NCBI GenBank assembly: GCA_964019425.1
Contig: OZ025800.1
Span: 507,501-571,500, forward strand
Length of the DNA stretch: 64,000 bases
Direction: 5' to 3'
Origin: Flectonema sp. DT1601
Taxonomy: Eukaryota > Euglenozoa > Diplonemea > Diplonemida > Diplonemidae
Shown: positions 48,701-58,936 of the stretch, one piece after another
Numbering within the stretch: position 1 is the first letter of the stretch
Layout of the letters: each line of letters opens with the position of its first letter
Notes under the pieces: generated by a model
What the model was told of the DNA's origin: nothing
What the model saw: the letters and a program-made list of their open reading frames with translations, nothing else
Databases searched by the model: none
Made by a program: the position numbers and the translations under genes

Positions 48701-50420
48701 TCAAACCCGAATCGGAACGAACGAAGGCTGCATTATTGGTGTTTGTAAGTGTGGCAGCTATGCCGCTTCAGGTTCCATCTGCAAAGCGTGTTCGACAAAT
48801 GCTGACTGTGATCCAAACGGAAAGGGACTTAGCGGAGTAACATGTTCTCAAACAACTGGGATCTGTGAATGTTCAGGTGAATTTAGCCTACAAAATGGAA
48901 TTTGTGGATGTGCAAACGCTGACCAGTTCGTCAGTGAAAGTGGTTCTTGTGTTTCAAAGACTAATGCCTGTCGAGATGACATGGCTTGCTTACCTGGAAC
49001 TAGTGCAGTAACAACTGGTGTGACTTGTAGGATATCGAGTGGTACTTGTTCTTGTGATTCAACTCGTAATGTTGTGTACAACTCTAATACCAATAGATGT
49101 GAATGTGCTTCAGGAACTACTTTAATAAACAACGTCTGTGGTTATTGTACGACATCTTCTGACTGTCTTGGCGTTTCCTTCATACTCCCAGAAGATAACG
49201 GCGTCGCCTGCAGTAACAATCAATGTCACTGCTCTGGAAGGTACGCTGCTACCAAATTTGGGCTGTGTGAGTGCGCATCCGTAAATAATCTTCCTGCAAC
49301 ACTCGATCCTTACACAGGTATTTGTATAAGCAGATGTGCTGTAAATGTAGACTGTGTCACTAACGTAGTTGATGGTATTAACCCAGGTGATAATGCTAAA
49401 TGTATTCCATCAACAGGACGATGTGAATGTGGATTAGCTGCTGCTGATGGCACCTACGACGTTAACTGGTTGAGATCAGCTGATAATAAATGTATTTATC
49501 AACCTATTAATGGTGTTGTTTCTACTGTTCCGGGTGAGCAAATTGTTAGACTCTGCTCAGTTGATTCTGACTGCGTGTCTCTAGACAATCAAGGGACCCC
49601 ACCAGCTGGTGATGTTTCCTGTAACTTTCAACGTGGTGTTTGTATTTGTAGAAACACTTATGAACTTTATGATTCAACTATCTGTCGTAGGAAGGATGAC
49701 ACAGTAGTACCAACATCTCTTCTCACTTTATCAATCTTATACAGTGATAAGACGTGTGAAGATGTCAACCACGCAGACTTAACTGCTGCCATTGCAAGAG
49801 TTTGGTCAACAACATACCAAACTGATTTAGCATCTGTCGACATAGAACTGAAATGTGGGTCAATTGGTGTTCAGGCTAGATTGAAGGTCCTTGCTCAGCT
49901 TCTTAGAATAAATTCAAGAAATAGATATCGTGAACTGATGAGAGGAGAAGATGTTTTATTTAGATTGGGTGAGCCAGGTGTGATAAACGCCGCAACAGGA
50001 ACATCACTTTGTCAAATTAGACATCCGGTGACCGCAGCAGAAATGTTTCACGGTGTATGTCAACCAACCGCATGCGCTGCTAACTACACTTTAGTCAAAC
50101 AACAAAGTCTCGGAGGAGTCGACACTTGTTATGATTCAAGTGTTACACCGCTTCCTGTTGTCCTTCGAATTCCTGGAAAGGACGCTGAATCTAAATTCAT
50201 TGAAACAGTAATCGTAATCTCTGGTTCAGCTGTTGTTGTAGTCATTCTTCTTATATCCCTCGCATTGTTTTGTCGATACAGAGCAATCAAATCAGGAGCT
50301 TACTTTGATATCGAGAAGGGAAGCTCGCTGGATAAACAATCTGATGAAAACGCTTCTAAAAAAGGGGACAGTGAAGACAAGGAACTAGCAACCTCAAATG
50401 GACCCGATTGTGACGAATAA
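45717..50420 (+). CDS. CUB-domain, Cys-rich type I receptor-like protein
   Basis: 1567 residues. Signal peptide MKNAIFAVMMMVLLVADVSG (1-20); I chose this ATG because the frame upstream crosses the splice-acceptor region (AG at 45626). Two CUB domains (about 27-131 and 148-256) show the pattern C...CW-x-I-x-C, F-x-T-E-x-x-Y-D-F and F-x-S-D-S-S. About 20 Cys-rich segments follow, built on C-x(2-4)-D-S/A-D-C-F, R/K-C and C-x-C-G-P motifs, like short EGF-type or protist surface Cys repeats. A membrane-proximal region of about 150 residues (GEPGVINAATGTSLC, then C-x3-AC-x2-NY) faintly recalls the array protein module. A TM helix (about 1497-1519) and acidic tail end it. Probably a surface receptor or adhesin; ligand unknown. 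Confidence 0.85.
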   Translation: MKNAIFAVMMMVLLVADVSGMPPFPPACKSRITRPEPTGTIGHGPYAVNEFSCWYIPCTDFLTLTFRAFKTENNYDFLTVEERTGQSRSQRLRHSGNVAPGPISIRDVSGAMLIFESDSSVVDDGFTVDYVCGANAFVTETVALPPACPTEPTAIDVSSGSDSYRPSGGYPNNDDRCWVINCASSLTLEWQSFSTESGYDFVTIYQIDGSSTSVHQVYSGTDPIAPVSYTGDGVIIGFKSDSTIRGEGFTFSWNCDAALPQCVSITTPGRASTTGNYQIIETNYWVRFPAVGSGEKISFLTHSDTTDDWVLRTLGTPRSQYEWSVSRTASPISLLLPTFTIAGGGVPQLSICTTAAFQCNFDSDCMPGITLPYIAISELQNKYRCINNLCVCDPLYLMIIPGDGRCTCIIDSMRATFYNEDTFSCLPLCDLEMAPSMSEQSCDEFHIQQCKPFFPIQRGNCSVCESDSDCFPDNQYEGFTGATCDLETGMCSCPSTAHWEAGRCQCDSGVTPASISRMQCVVSDPVCNEHIDCFSDIISGGLSADNYMVLKTLPCQERFCVCRPPLTINLSTGKCICQIPYQYSSVMQHCMRITPSSLEGPQSPGVCAPLVETCQPGLPITCKTGFVPNIFGNCIGCEQQSGCFSPDFAYTSAYSEVNPKCEYNHNLGVSACVCGPGMIWRGSSCKCRNQGSEVRSLTSTGRCTAQMECLTDTDCFAEATTTRIPLFENGASVIQCRANRCVCGQKVVLSATGICQCPSWAVWSPTLQDCVSRCQETYDFSYEQCTVGAAQQCKPLYPWTGNVCQLCTDAVQCTIDKFTPVPGVTCSAGRCNCGPNLVWELSACRCPGGVTLSGNGGCPTCSADSECMSVAGQPADGVIHPNARCIVGQCVCGPGLDQVGNRCRCASGDYSHETYSCRTCSFARDCFRNTPTGEPYDREWSLWCVDGTCQCGPGFTPDGTGKCQCSTGTHQNQFGICVSCNNNPDCFSDADYVKAQTRIGTNEGCIIGVCKCGSYAASGSICKACSTNADCDPNGKGLSGVTCSQTTGICECSGEFSLQNGICGCANADQFVSESGSCVSKTNACRDDMACLPGTSAVTTGVTCRISSGTCSCDSTRNVVYNSNTNRCECASGTTLINNVCGYCTTSSDCLGVSFILPEDNGVACSNNQCHCSGRYAATKFGLCECASVNNLPATLDPYTGICISRCAVNVDCVTNVVDGINPGDNAKCIPSTGRCECGLAAADGTYDVNWLRSADNKCIYQPINGVVSTVPGEQIVRLCSVDSDCVSLDNQGTPPAGDVSCNFQRGVCICRNTYELYDSTICRRKDDTVVPTSLLTLSILYSDKTCEDVNHADLTAAIARVWSTTYQTDLASVDIELKCGSIGVQARLKVLAQLLRINSRNRYRELMRGEDVLFRLGEPGVINAATGTSLCQIRHPVTAAEMFHGVCQPTACAANYTLVKQQSLGGVDTCYDSSVTPLPVVLRIPGKDAESKFIETVIVISGSAVVVVILLISLALFCRYRAIKSGAYFDIEKGSSLDKQSDENASKKGDSEDKELATSNGPDCDE

Positions 50421-51223
50421 TGAAAGCATTCTTATCTTTTTGCTGTTATAAACAACGGTCGATTATGTTGCTTCGTTTCGTGCCTCTGTGAGAGGCATGT
50501 GTTACACTAGTTGGCTACGAAAGCTGTACGGGTCCTGGTTGGCCACTCGTTGATGAGGTTTTTTATTACAAAACTATTTTTCGATCAGTTCATTCACGTG
50601 TTGTCGAGGGTTTTTTTTATTTCTTTCTTTTTCAATGTTTGGCAATGGTGTTTGCCTACTGTATCTTCTGATCACACTCCCTCCCCATCGATACCAACTG
50701 TTGGTCTTTTTACAAGGCAACCGTGTTTAGCCAAATCCTAGCCAGTTTCAAGTTGCTTTTTATGTTATTACGGTGTCAAGTCTCTCTCTTAAATTACTAA
50801 ACACTGGGCTGTGAATCGCTGCAGCCACCCTTTATGTTAATAATGATAACTTTAGTACCGACAGCATTATATTCTTATATCAGTCGTGATACTATCGAGT
50901 GGTGCACATTATCGTTCCCGATCCGCTCTCCAATTTTATATTTATGTTATTACTACACACATGTTAATCACTTTCGTAATTTAGTTAATTAGTGCTTTCA
51001 ACCAGTCTGGGAGTGATCGTTTTTTTTTTTTTTTTGTGCTGTTTCTTGAAACATGATTCAGATTTTTGTGGAAACCCAAATCGTTATAATAAATATCATC
51101 AAAGAAATAAGTTTTGTTGGAGGGAACCTGTTAAAGCTTTCTGCTTGCAACTTTAATTCTGTGAGTAGTTACTACATGGGTGTTTTCTTTAGTTGATCAA
51201 AATAACGACCAGTAGGGTAAAGC

Positions 51224-51254
<31 letters not shown>

Positions 51255-53320
51255 TACCCACTTTTCAAGCATTGAAGCTACAGATCTCTTGATTTAGCAT
51301 ACGCTAAACTAGCAAAGTAATCCTTCCAAGGATTATAATTACTACCGCTGTTATTAGGAATCCTTGAAGAGCTATCAAGTTGTTGGTTGGGTTCACTCAC
51401 TTAACTAACTTAAAATTAACTTATTTTATGATAAGCTTGCTAATATTACTGATAACCAACACAAAAGCCTAGTAGTGGTTTTACTTTTTATAAGTTAAGG
51501 TTAATGCGCTGAAGTATGTTTTTTTTTTTTTTTTTTTTTTTTTTTTCATTGAATTTTTCTACCTTTGTCTAACTTCTGATAACTACTTACTATTCAAGAC
51601 CCCTGTGGGAGGTGACTGGTTTGTTCACCTTTGCTGAGTACCCTTTTTTTCTTTTTTTTTTTTCTTTTTGTTGTTGTTGTTTTCTTGCCGCCAAGTAGTC
51701 CGATCCAGTTGATTGCACACGACAATGAGAAGAAAAGAAAAAAATCGCCTCGTGGCCTGAATGACTATTGACCAGCCACTGATGAGGTGGAATACAACTA
51801 CTGAGGGAATGTCGTCGATTCTGTGTTTGTATATTTTCCTTTAACCCATTACTTGTTGATCGGTTTGCGTGTTTTCCCCCAGTAGAGAGGGAAAAAAAAA
51901 AAAGAATCGGCTTTATCTTAAACTGTACAGAAAATAATATAACACTGTGATTTTTTTGTTTGTGCACGAAACCGTGAACCGACTTAAACTGATGAAGCTA
52001 AAGGAGGTTTACGTGTGCTGCCAACATTCTTTTTCGTTCTTACAATACTTGTTAAATGCAAAAAAGAAAAAAACCACTTTTGGGAGACGACTTCCTGAGT
52101 TGTCTAAATGAATAATAAAAAAATAAACTAGATTCTTAGTGTTAAAAGGAAAAAAAAAAAAAAAAAAAAAAAAAAAAGGAAATCATTTGGTTTGTTTATG
52201 CTGGTAACTGTTTTTTTTTTTTTTTTTGTTTCTCCGTTCTTTTCCTCCTTTTTAATTATTCTTTATGTACAGGCACATGAAAGGTTAAACTTGCACGACA
52301 TGTTTCGAATTTTTTCATGCGTTGTGCGCCGTATTACTGCGACCTTTATTGTGCTGATGAGTACGAATATTAAATTATTCCATTTAAGAGAGACGAAACC
52401 AAGTAGCAGTGGTGGGTTCGTTCCCTCTCTCCCAAACATTTTTCTTCTTATTTCTGCATATGTTGTAAAGAAAAAAAATAATAAAAAAAAATTGGCATCA
52501 CTCCAGATTTTCTAGCACGAGTGTCCCCAAAGAGTTAAAATTGTATTTTTTTTTTTTTTTAAAAATGCAAAAATGCAAAACAGCTGTTGATATGCCAGAA
52601 GTCATGAAGATAAAATAGGGTGAAAAAAAAAAAAAAAAAAAAAAGAAGAAGAAGAAAAAGTTTATTTTGTTTTCTCTTTTATAACCGTTATTTACCCCAT
52701 TCCCTTTTCGGTTAGTATTTTTACATTAAATAACAGCCTCCCCCTCTTCCCGAATTAGTAACCGCAGCCTTGCTTTCAGTTTTTAAGTATTTTTGTTGAC
52801 ACGGTAGATGTTAGGTGTCATAAAAGTATAGTCTTGTTAGTTTATGTAAGGCTCAGTTCTAGGGCAAAAAAAAGTCTCTGCGACGTGGAAAAAAGAGTAA
52901 CGTCTTTTTTACTACGGTAGGAAATTGTGTTTTCTTTATTTTTTAATTTTTTTTTATTTTTTTTTTCTTTGATCGAGGACATATCAACAATACGAAAGTA
53001 ATGAACTTTCTGTCGAGCCTCAGCTTGTCTTGAAGTTTGAAGTAAGAGAGACATCTCTTTTTTTGGTCGCGCGACCCCGCCTTTCAAGTGAGCTTCGAAT
53101 TATCTTCCGTCCCCTTCAATAGTATATCGCTTATTTTCCGCCAGCAAAAAAAAAAAAAAAAAAATTAATTTTTTTTGTTGTACAAGATTCATGTTGAAAG
53201 GTTTCCTTGAATTGATGAACACCTCACTTCTTAAGTAGGAATAACTTTAAGATATGCTGCGAGTTGTGGAACGGATTCGATATTGAGAAGTAGCTGTCAA
53301 TTTCTTTTATATCACTCTTA
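50421..53320. other. Long intergenic region
   Basis: About 2.9 kb of A+T-rich DNA with many homopolymer runs (for example poly(A) near 51224-51250 and 52150-52177; poly(T) near 51520-51546). It shares stretches with 43.7-45.0 kb. A 72-codon frame from about 52300 follows CTTTATGTACAG, but it is unsupported by any motif. No gene seen. Ends with TTTATATCACTCTTATCAG at 53324. Confidence 0.5.
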
Positions 53321-53341
53321 TCAGGTCAGAGGAAAAAAAAC

Positions 53342-55627
53342 ATGTCGTACCGCGACAGACGCGGAGGAGGAAACCGTGGTCATGATGACCGCCATCGTGA
53401 GAGGGATATGAGTAGATTAACAAAAGAGAGATCTATGACTGTTGAAGCACCTATCCAAGATCCAGACGCTCCAATGGAAACTCTTCTTTGCCAAGCTTGT
53501 GCTAACTTCGATGCGACCATCGTCTGTTACGAATGTACACAAGCGGGAGCGATGTACTGCGAGGAGTGTTTTAGTGGAATCCATCAAAGAGATTCCATGT
53601 TACAAAACCATCAAAATAAGGGACCAGTTCTGAGATGTAAAAGAGGAGACTGTACTTCAAAAATCGCAGCGTGGTGGTGTACAATTTGTAAAGATGTGTG
53701 TCAAGATTGTGCGAGTGCCCATTGCTCTAAACACAAAGATAAGGATGCGATTTTACTTCAGGCTGCGTCAAAGAATGCGGAAATGATAAGACAGCAGCAA
53801 CAAGAACCAGATCAACCAACAGGTGGAGGAAGAAAGAAGAGAAGACACACTAGTTCATCACGAGGCAGTTCGTACAGTTCGAGTGACTCAGATTCGAGCG
53901 CCTCATCTGATAGCCGTCGTCGTCCAGTTCGTAAAGTTAAGAAAGATGAATTAGTACCTACCTGGGGAAGAGGTAAAGCAAAAGAAGAAGCTCTTCAAGA
54001 CGAAGCATTCGCTAAGGGAAAAGGAATTAAGATTGTCACACCTCCTGGAATGCCAACTAACCCAAAGTCAGGAATTAAGTTACCGACTGGTGCTATTGTT
54101 GGTATGCCGCCACCACCAGTAAAGGTAAAGTGTGATTACTGTCGTGAAGATATTGTTCAACAGAGATACAAATGTGCTACTTGTGACCCTCCTTACATTT
54201 TATGTCCAAGTTGTTTTGGAACTGTTAAACATAAACACGACACTATGTTGATGTGTGTTGGGTTCTCTCTTACTGTCGTACCTCTTCCTTCAGCTATTAA
54301 AAGAAGTGTTCCAGGTGGTGGTAAAAGGGGAAGGGATCGCTCTCCATCACCTCAACGGGATTCACGTGACATCTCGCCCTGTAAAAAACACTGGGAAGGT
54401 CGTTGCAGTGAACCTTGTCCGTGGGGTCGCCCTCACGTCAAGCAAGACCGTCCTGACCACTGCTGTTACATCTGCGGTGGTACTGGTCATTTTGCGAAGG
54501 AATGCAAAAATAGAAGAAGACTAGAAGGAGGTGATGCTGAGGTATGTTATCAAACCTGAATACTTTATTCAGATTTGATAGTCTTTTATTCAACCATCAG
54601 TAATAATAAAAAAACAACAACAGGAAATCCTCCATGCTGCAGACGACCCACAAGATGACGGAGTCAGCATGAACTCGTTGTTTAGTTTATGTGCTAAGGT
54701 ACGTATTTCAATTATGTTTCCATTCTATCCTCGGACTGTTGCGCTTTCACGTTATCCGAAAAAGGGATAGGAATTTTTACATTGAGGCAACAGCCTCGTT
54801 ACGTTCGAAAACAACAATTCCAACAGCACGTCCCAACCGAAGAAGAACGTCTCGCCCGCAGTATTGTCGGACATGCGCAATTGAAAGACAGAGTTCATAG
54901 GCTGCTTAAGATGAGAAAAAAGAAGAAGTTAAGAAAGAAGGGAGTTGAAGTCAGTGACGATGAAGATGATCTTCAGGGAAAACTTCTTTCTGGTATTGAT
55001 GAGTTGGCGAAGGAGGAAATACTTCCACCAAAGATACGAAGAGCACCAACACCAGAAATTGGTGAAATAACTTTCGAAGAATACAGCAAAACAATTGGAA
55101 CAGATAAACCAGTTGAAGCAACGAAACCTCTAAAGGAAGATACCTTAGAACGTTTTAAAATGAACGAAATATACGACGCAGCGAGAGAAAGAGGAAAAGG
55201 TGAACCTGTTCCAGAGAATGAAGATACCTCTGAGTGGGATCAGAGTTACTTCGAATCTTTTAAACACAGACTCAACCAATCAACAGATCCGACTTATAAA
55301 TGCATAGACGAACTTGTCAGAAGAGAAATAATAACAAACAAAGAAAAACATAGAGAGATCATGTGTTCTATTGAATGCAAACTTCAGGATGATTCCCTCT
55401 CCCACTTACAACTTCTAACCGTTTGGTATATTATCGATGCTGTGTTTAAACAAGTCGGTGGATACTTCGTCCGTGATATCCAAAGCAATCTTCAAATATT
55501 AGTCGAATCCTTCATGCCTTCGAAGGTTTACGGCAAATGGAGAACCAGATGCCGTGATATGCTCCGAACTTGGAGAGACATTCTCCCAAAAGACCAGGTT
55601 GACAAGATGCTCGATGTCACCCGTTAA
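53342..55627 (+). CDS. B-box / ZZ / CCHC / CID protein, probable RNA 3'-end processing factor
   Basis: Exons 53342-54541, 54624-54698 and 54794-55627 join in phase 0 to give 702 residues. Introns of 82 and 95 bp start GTATGT and GTACGT and end AACAG. The order is: Arg/Gly-rich start; two B-box-like zinc segments (about 45-90, 97-132: CQACANFDATIVCYECTQAG, CTICKDVCQDCAS); a Ser-rich linker; a ZZ-type finger (about 262-305: CDYCREDI...CATCDPPYILCPSC); an RS-like patch; a CCHC knuckle CYICGGTGHFAKEC (about 379-393); a Lys-rich helix; and at the C-terminus a CID-like fold (LQLLTVWYIIDAVFKQVGGY...LRTWRDILP). CID domains of Pcf11, SCAF and Rtt103 proteins bind the RNA polymerase II tail. This combination is not one I know. 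Acceptor AG at 53324. Confidence 0.75.
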
Positions 55628-55961
55628 GTTCGATTCCCGGTTTATGTTTTTTTTTCTTTTTTTTTTTTTGAAGTTTAGTGTTGTTAACTTTTTTTCTTCT
55701 CGAAATTATCAATTAAGATCTTTTTTTCTTTAAGCCTTCTTAAGTTAAGGGCAACAAAAAAAAAAAAAAAAAAAACAAGAAAAAAGAATACGTTATTATT
55801 ATTATTCTGAGTAAGGTAGTACTAGTAGTGTCCCTATTGAATTCCTGGGGAAGTGTTTTTTTTTTTTTTTTTTTAAAATGAGATATACTAGGAAAACTGA
55901 GCCATACCTACTTATTTCTCCCACCAGGACAGCTAACCCAAAACCATCACACACACACGCC

Positions 55962-56237
55962 ATGGAGACAAAAGGACAAAACCGAGAAGTAGTGTATTCA
56001 GAATTTAAAGACTTGAGTTGGAGAATTGAAGTCCCTACGAGCAGCATGTTCGACAAAAACGTAGAACAAGAGCCACGTTTCAGTTGTAATGTCACGTACA
56101 CAAAAGGTGATGAAGAACAAGAGAAATGGGTCACATTATCTCACGAGTCAGCTGCAGCTTTACTTCAAGATATTGAGGGAGCAATGTTTTCACTCCGAAC
56201 TCCTCACTGTAAGAGAATAGGAAGAATAGTGAAGTGA
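55962..56237 (+). CDS. Minimal COMM-domain protein
   Basis: 91 residues from the ATG at 55962, which follows the acceptor TTTCTCCCACCAG (AG at 55927). An earlier in-frame ATG at 55878 lies before the acceptor, so I do not use it. The chain is almost all COMM domain: FKDLSWRIEVPTSS (the L-x-D-x-x-W-R-x-x-V signature), then F-x-C-N-V-T-Y, and VTLSHESAAALLQDIEGAMF as the terminal helix. Human COMMD6 is similarly short. COMMD proteins form the Commander complex, which sorts endosomal cargo with retriever. The paralogue is not determined. Confidence 0.75.
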   Translation: METKGQNREVVYSEFKDLSWRIEVPTSSMFDKNVEQEPRFSCNVTYTKGDEEQEKWVTLSHESAAALLQDIEGAMFSLRTPHCKRIGRIVK

Positions 56238-56680
56238 GTTGTTACAAAGAAAAAAAAAAACAATCGAGTTTTGTTATGTTATTGTCGGTTAACTTGTTCT
56301 TTGGTTGGTAGTTTTTTCGAACTCAGTTACGATTAATGCTTTTGATCGATCGCATGAAAAAATAAATAATCTGACAGTTCCTGCGGATATATTTCTAAAA
56401 TATGATCATTGTTGCGACACACGTTAGTTAAGTGTGTGTTGTCTTGCTTTGTGTTATCTTATGTTCTTATTTTGTCTTTTTTGCCCGAGTGTCTGTTCTT
56501 TTGTTATGAACGAGAGGTGTTCAATTGATATTCAAAAAAAGGTTCCCCAAGAAAAAAAAAAGAAATATTTTTTTTTCTCCCATTTCAAACAGGCAACCAG
56601 CAGCATCATCTCCGTCATCCCTCGCGGTCATCGGTTCTGGACTTGCCATCTGTCTTAAAAAAAAAAAAAGGTTCCCTCTC
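56238..56680. other. Intergenic region
   Basis: No gene seen; T-rich, ending in GTTCCCTCTCTTTTTTAG at 56688, the acceptor for the next gene. Confidence 0.5.
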
Positions 56681-56703
56681 TTTTTTAGCTGACACAAACT
56701 ACC

Positions 56704-57858
56704 ATGAGAGTTACAATCTGCTCGAATGCTTTTAAAGAATGTCTGAGTGCCAGAGATGCCTGTACAGCCATGGCAGCTGGACTACCCAGTGATGTCGATA
56801 TTGTAACTTGTCCTCTTGCTGATGGTGGAGATAGTTCGTTAGACGTATTGGTTGAAGCTGGTAATGGTAAATACATAAATACTACTGCGAGAGATCCACT
56901 TGGCAGACCAATCACAACTACCTATGGAATGGTTGGGAGCACCGCAATTATTGAAATGGCGAGAGCTTCAGGACTCAGTTTACTTACAGAAAATGAAAAA
57001 AACCCTCTCAACACATCCACGTGTGGTACAGGTGATGTTATTGTTGACGCTATCAAAACACAATTAGCTACTGAAATAATATTATGTATTGGAGGTTCTG
57101 CAACTAATGATTGCGGCTGTGGAATGGCTCAGGCTCTCGGATATCAATTCTTCGATTCATCGGAAACCATAATCACATCTCCTATCACAGGATCAGACCT
57201 TTTAAAGATTACAAAAATAAAAAAACCAAACCCCGACGTACTAAAAAATATAACCATCACAGTTGCTTGTGATGTTACAAATCCGTTATTAGGTCCGAAG
57301 GGTGCGACTTCAGTCTTCGGTCCTCAGAAGGGAATTAAGACGCAGAGTCAACACAGCCAGTTAGAGTCTGGTATGAACAACATCTCATCACTTATAAATA
57401 AATTATTCCCAGACGTTGATGTTTCCGTTGAAGGTGGTGGTGCTGCAGGAGGATTGGGATACGGATCTCTTACTTTTTTATCAGCGACATTCCGAAAAGG
57501 TTTTGACGTCTGCTCAGAGGCAGCACAACTACCAGAATCGATATCTAGGTCTGATTTGATAATAACTGGTGAGGGTCAAATTGATCATCAAACCTCATTG
57601 GGAAAGGTACCTTCAGGAGTGGCATCTCTCTGTATTAGTTATTCGAAACCACTCGTTATCATTGTCGGTGGTATATCAAACTATCCGTTGATTAAAAAGA
57701 ATCCTATCTTGGGATCAGCTTCGGTCTTTTCACTCATCAACAAACCAATGACGTTAGCTGTTGCTATGAATCCTGACAAAGCAAGAGAGTTATTATCGGA
57801 ATCTGCGTCTAATATATATAATCTTTATTTGATGGGAAGATCACAAGCACGTCTTTAA
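56704..57858 (+). CDS. glxK: Glycerate kinase, bacterial class I type, PTS1-like end
   Basis: 384 residues, the normal family length. Phosphorylates glycerate with ATP, feeding photorespiratory, serine or sugar-acid carbon into glycolysis. Family motifs in order: FKECLSA near the N-terminus, CPLADGGDSS (about 37-46), GGSATNDCGCGMAQALG (about 136-152), ACDVTNPLLGPKGATSVFGP (about 193-212), GGGAAGGLGYG, and DLIITGEGQIDHQTSLGKVP (about 284-303). This is the GarK/GlxK family, which is mainly bacterial; animals use class II and plants class III, so ancient transfer is possible. The C-terminus is GRSQARL; Ala-Arg-Leu fits the PTS1 consensus for peroxisomes or glycosomes. One exon. Acceptor AG at 56688. 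Confidence 0.93.
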   Translation: MRVTICSNAFKECLSARDACTAMAAGLPSDVDIVTCPLADGGDSSLDVLVEAGNGKYINTTARDPLGRPITTTYGMVGSTAIIEMARASGLSLLTENEKNPLNTSTCGTGDVIVDAIKTQLATEIILCIGGSATNDCGCGMAQALGYQFFDSSETIITSPITGSDLLKITKIKKPNPDVLKNITITVACDVTNPLLGPKGATSVFGPQKGIKTQSQHSQLESGMNNISSLINKLFPDVDVSVEGGGAAGGLGYGSLTFLSATFRKGFDVCSEAAQLPESISRSDLIITGEGQIDHQTSLGKVPSGVASLCISYSKPLVIIVGGISNYPLIKKNPILGSASVFSLINKPMTLAVAMNPDKARELLSESASNIYNLYLMGRSQARL

Positions 57859-58117
57859 ATGACCTACACCTATTCACGTTTATCGTTGTATTGTTTCAAT
57901 TCATTACGTCGTGTTAGTCTAGTTTTGAATAACTAACTCGTTTTAACATTATTGCCACCTGATGAGTATTATTATTTTACTCTTTTTCTTCACTTCAGTT
58001 CTCTCACATTAACAATGCCGTGGTGATGATGATATCTCATTCTGGTAATCTGACGTTGTTGGGTAGTCAATTCTCAATACTTTTTTTTTGACAGTTTTAT
58101 ATTTAAAAAAAGATAAA

Positions 58118-58360
58118 ATGGGAGGACTTGATTTCCCAGATTCGACAGCGATGTCAATGGGAATTGATACAGTGACACCAGGTACGTCACATAGTAAATA
58201 CACAGTTGATAATAGTAAGAAGAAGATTGTAAGACAACCCAGCCATTCGGTTGTTGGAAAGGAAGGATTAGGTGTCAAAGGTTACAATAGTATGTTAATG
58301 ACAATGGGTACTCAGATCCAAACATCTATCCCAACTGAGAATGAAGCAGATCCACTTTAA
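58118..58360 (+). CDS. Small unknown protein, 80 residues
   Basis: ATG frame after ACTTTTTTTTTGACAG (AG at 58094). Starts MGGLDFPDSTAMSMGIDTVT and ends NEADPL. Polar, Met- and Ser/Thr-rich, no signal, TM or known motif. Neighbour on the same strand at 58568, separated by its own acceptor. Composition and acceptor support a real gene; function unknown. Confidence 0.55.
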   Translation: MGGLDFPDSTAMSMGIDTVTPGTSHSKYTVDNSKKKIVRQPSHSVVGKEGLGVKGYNSMLMTMGTQIQTSIPTENEADPL

Positions 58361-58567
58361 TCAAACGTAACTTACACTGGTGTTGATGTTCTTCAAGCAA
58401 CTACCTTAACTCGTTGAATTTAAATATAAGTTTCATCAGTCGCTCTCTGGTGTTGCTACTTACACTGACGTTGTTTTTGTTTTGGTGCTGTCTTGTTTAA
58501 TTGTTTTTGTTGTTTTATTTTATATTAAATTACAAACCTTTTAATTCATCTCTTCAGGTTAAGTGGA

Positions 58568-58936
58568 ATGTGCATCACAAGTAGTGAAGGGTCAGCTTTT
58601 CTTGACGGAAGGAGGTTTAAGTTATTCCCAGCGAGGAAGGAACTCGTATTCAGTCCAACAGGAAGTGATGTAGAAGAAGAACCGGACACTCCAACTTCGG
58701 TATTCCAAAGTCTGGATCATCCAATTAATAGAAATGCTATTCCTCGTTCTCATTCACATTCATCAACTGGTTCCCTAGGTAATGTTTTATTGTATGCTGA
58801 CGCTCAGTCGTGTGAAGACAGGTGGCGTGCGGAGTACATCACAATAGCGTCGCGTCTGTTGCAGAGGTCTGGAAGAGCTTTTCTCTCTCGTCGTGGAATT
58901 GTTAAGAAACAGTTAGTCGATGACGTATCTTACTAA
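58568..58936 (+). CDS. Small unknown protein, 122 residues
   Basis: ATG follows AATTCATCTCTTCAG (AG at 58557). The middle is a Ser/His/Pro-rich, likely disordered stretch (IPRSHSHSSTGSLGN). The C-terminal 40 residues look helical and basic (CEDRWRAEYITIASRLLQRS). No known domain. It might be a regulatory or cytoskeletal adaptor, but nothing decides this. Confidence 0.55.
   Translation: MCITSSEGSAFLDGRRFKLFPARKELVFSPTGSDVEEEPDTPTSVFQSLDHPINRNAIPRSHSHSSTGSLGNVLLYADAQSCEDRWRAEYITIASRLLQRSGRAFLSRRGIVKKQLVDDVSY

Noticed and set aside
52192-52515. 107-codon frame with poly(Phe)
   Set aside because: Built on T runs; the 72-codon part after the acceptor-like CAG has no motif and is too weak to call.
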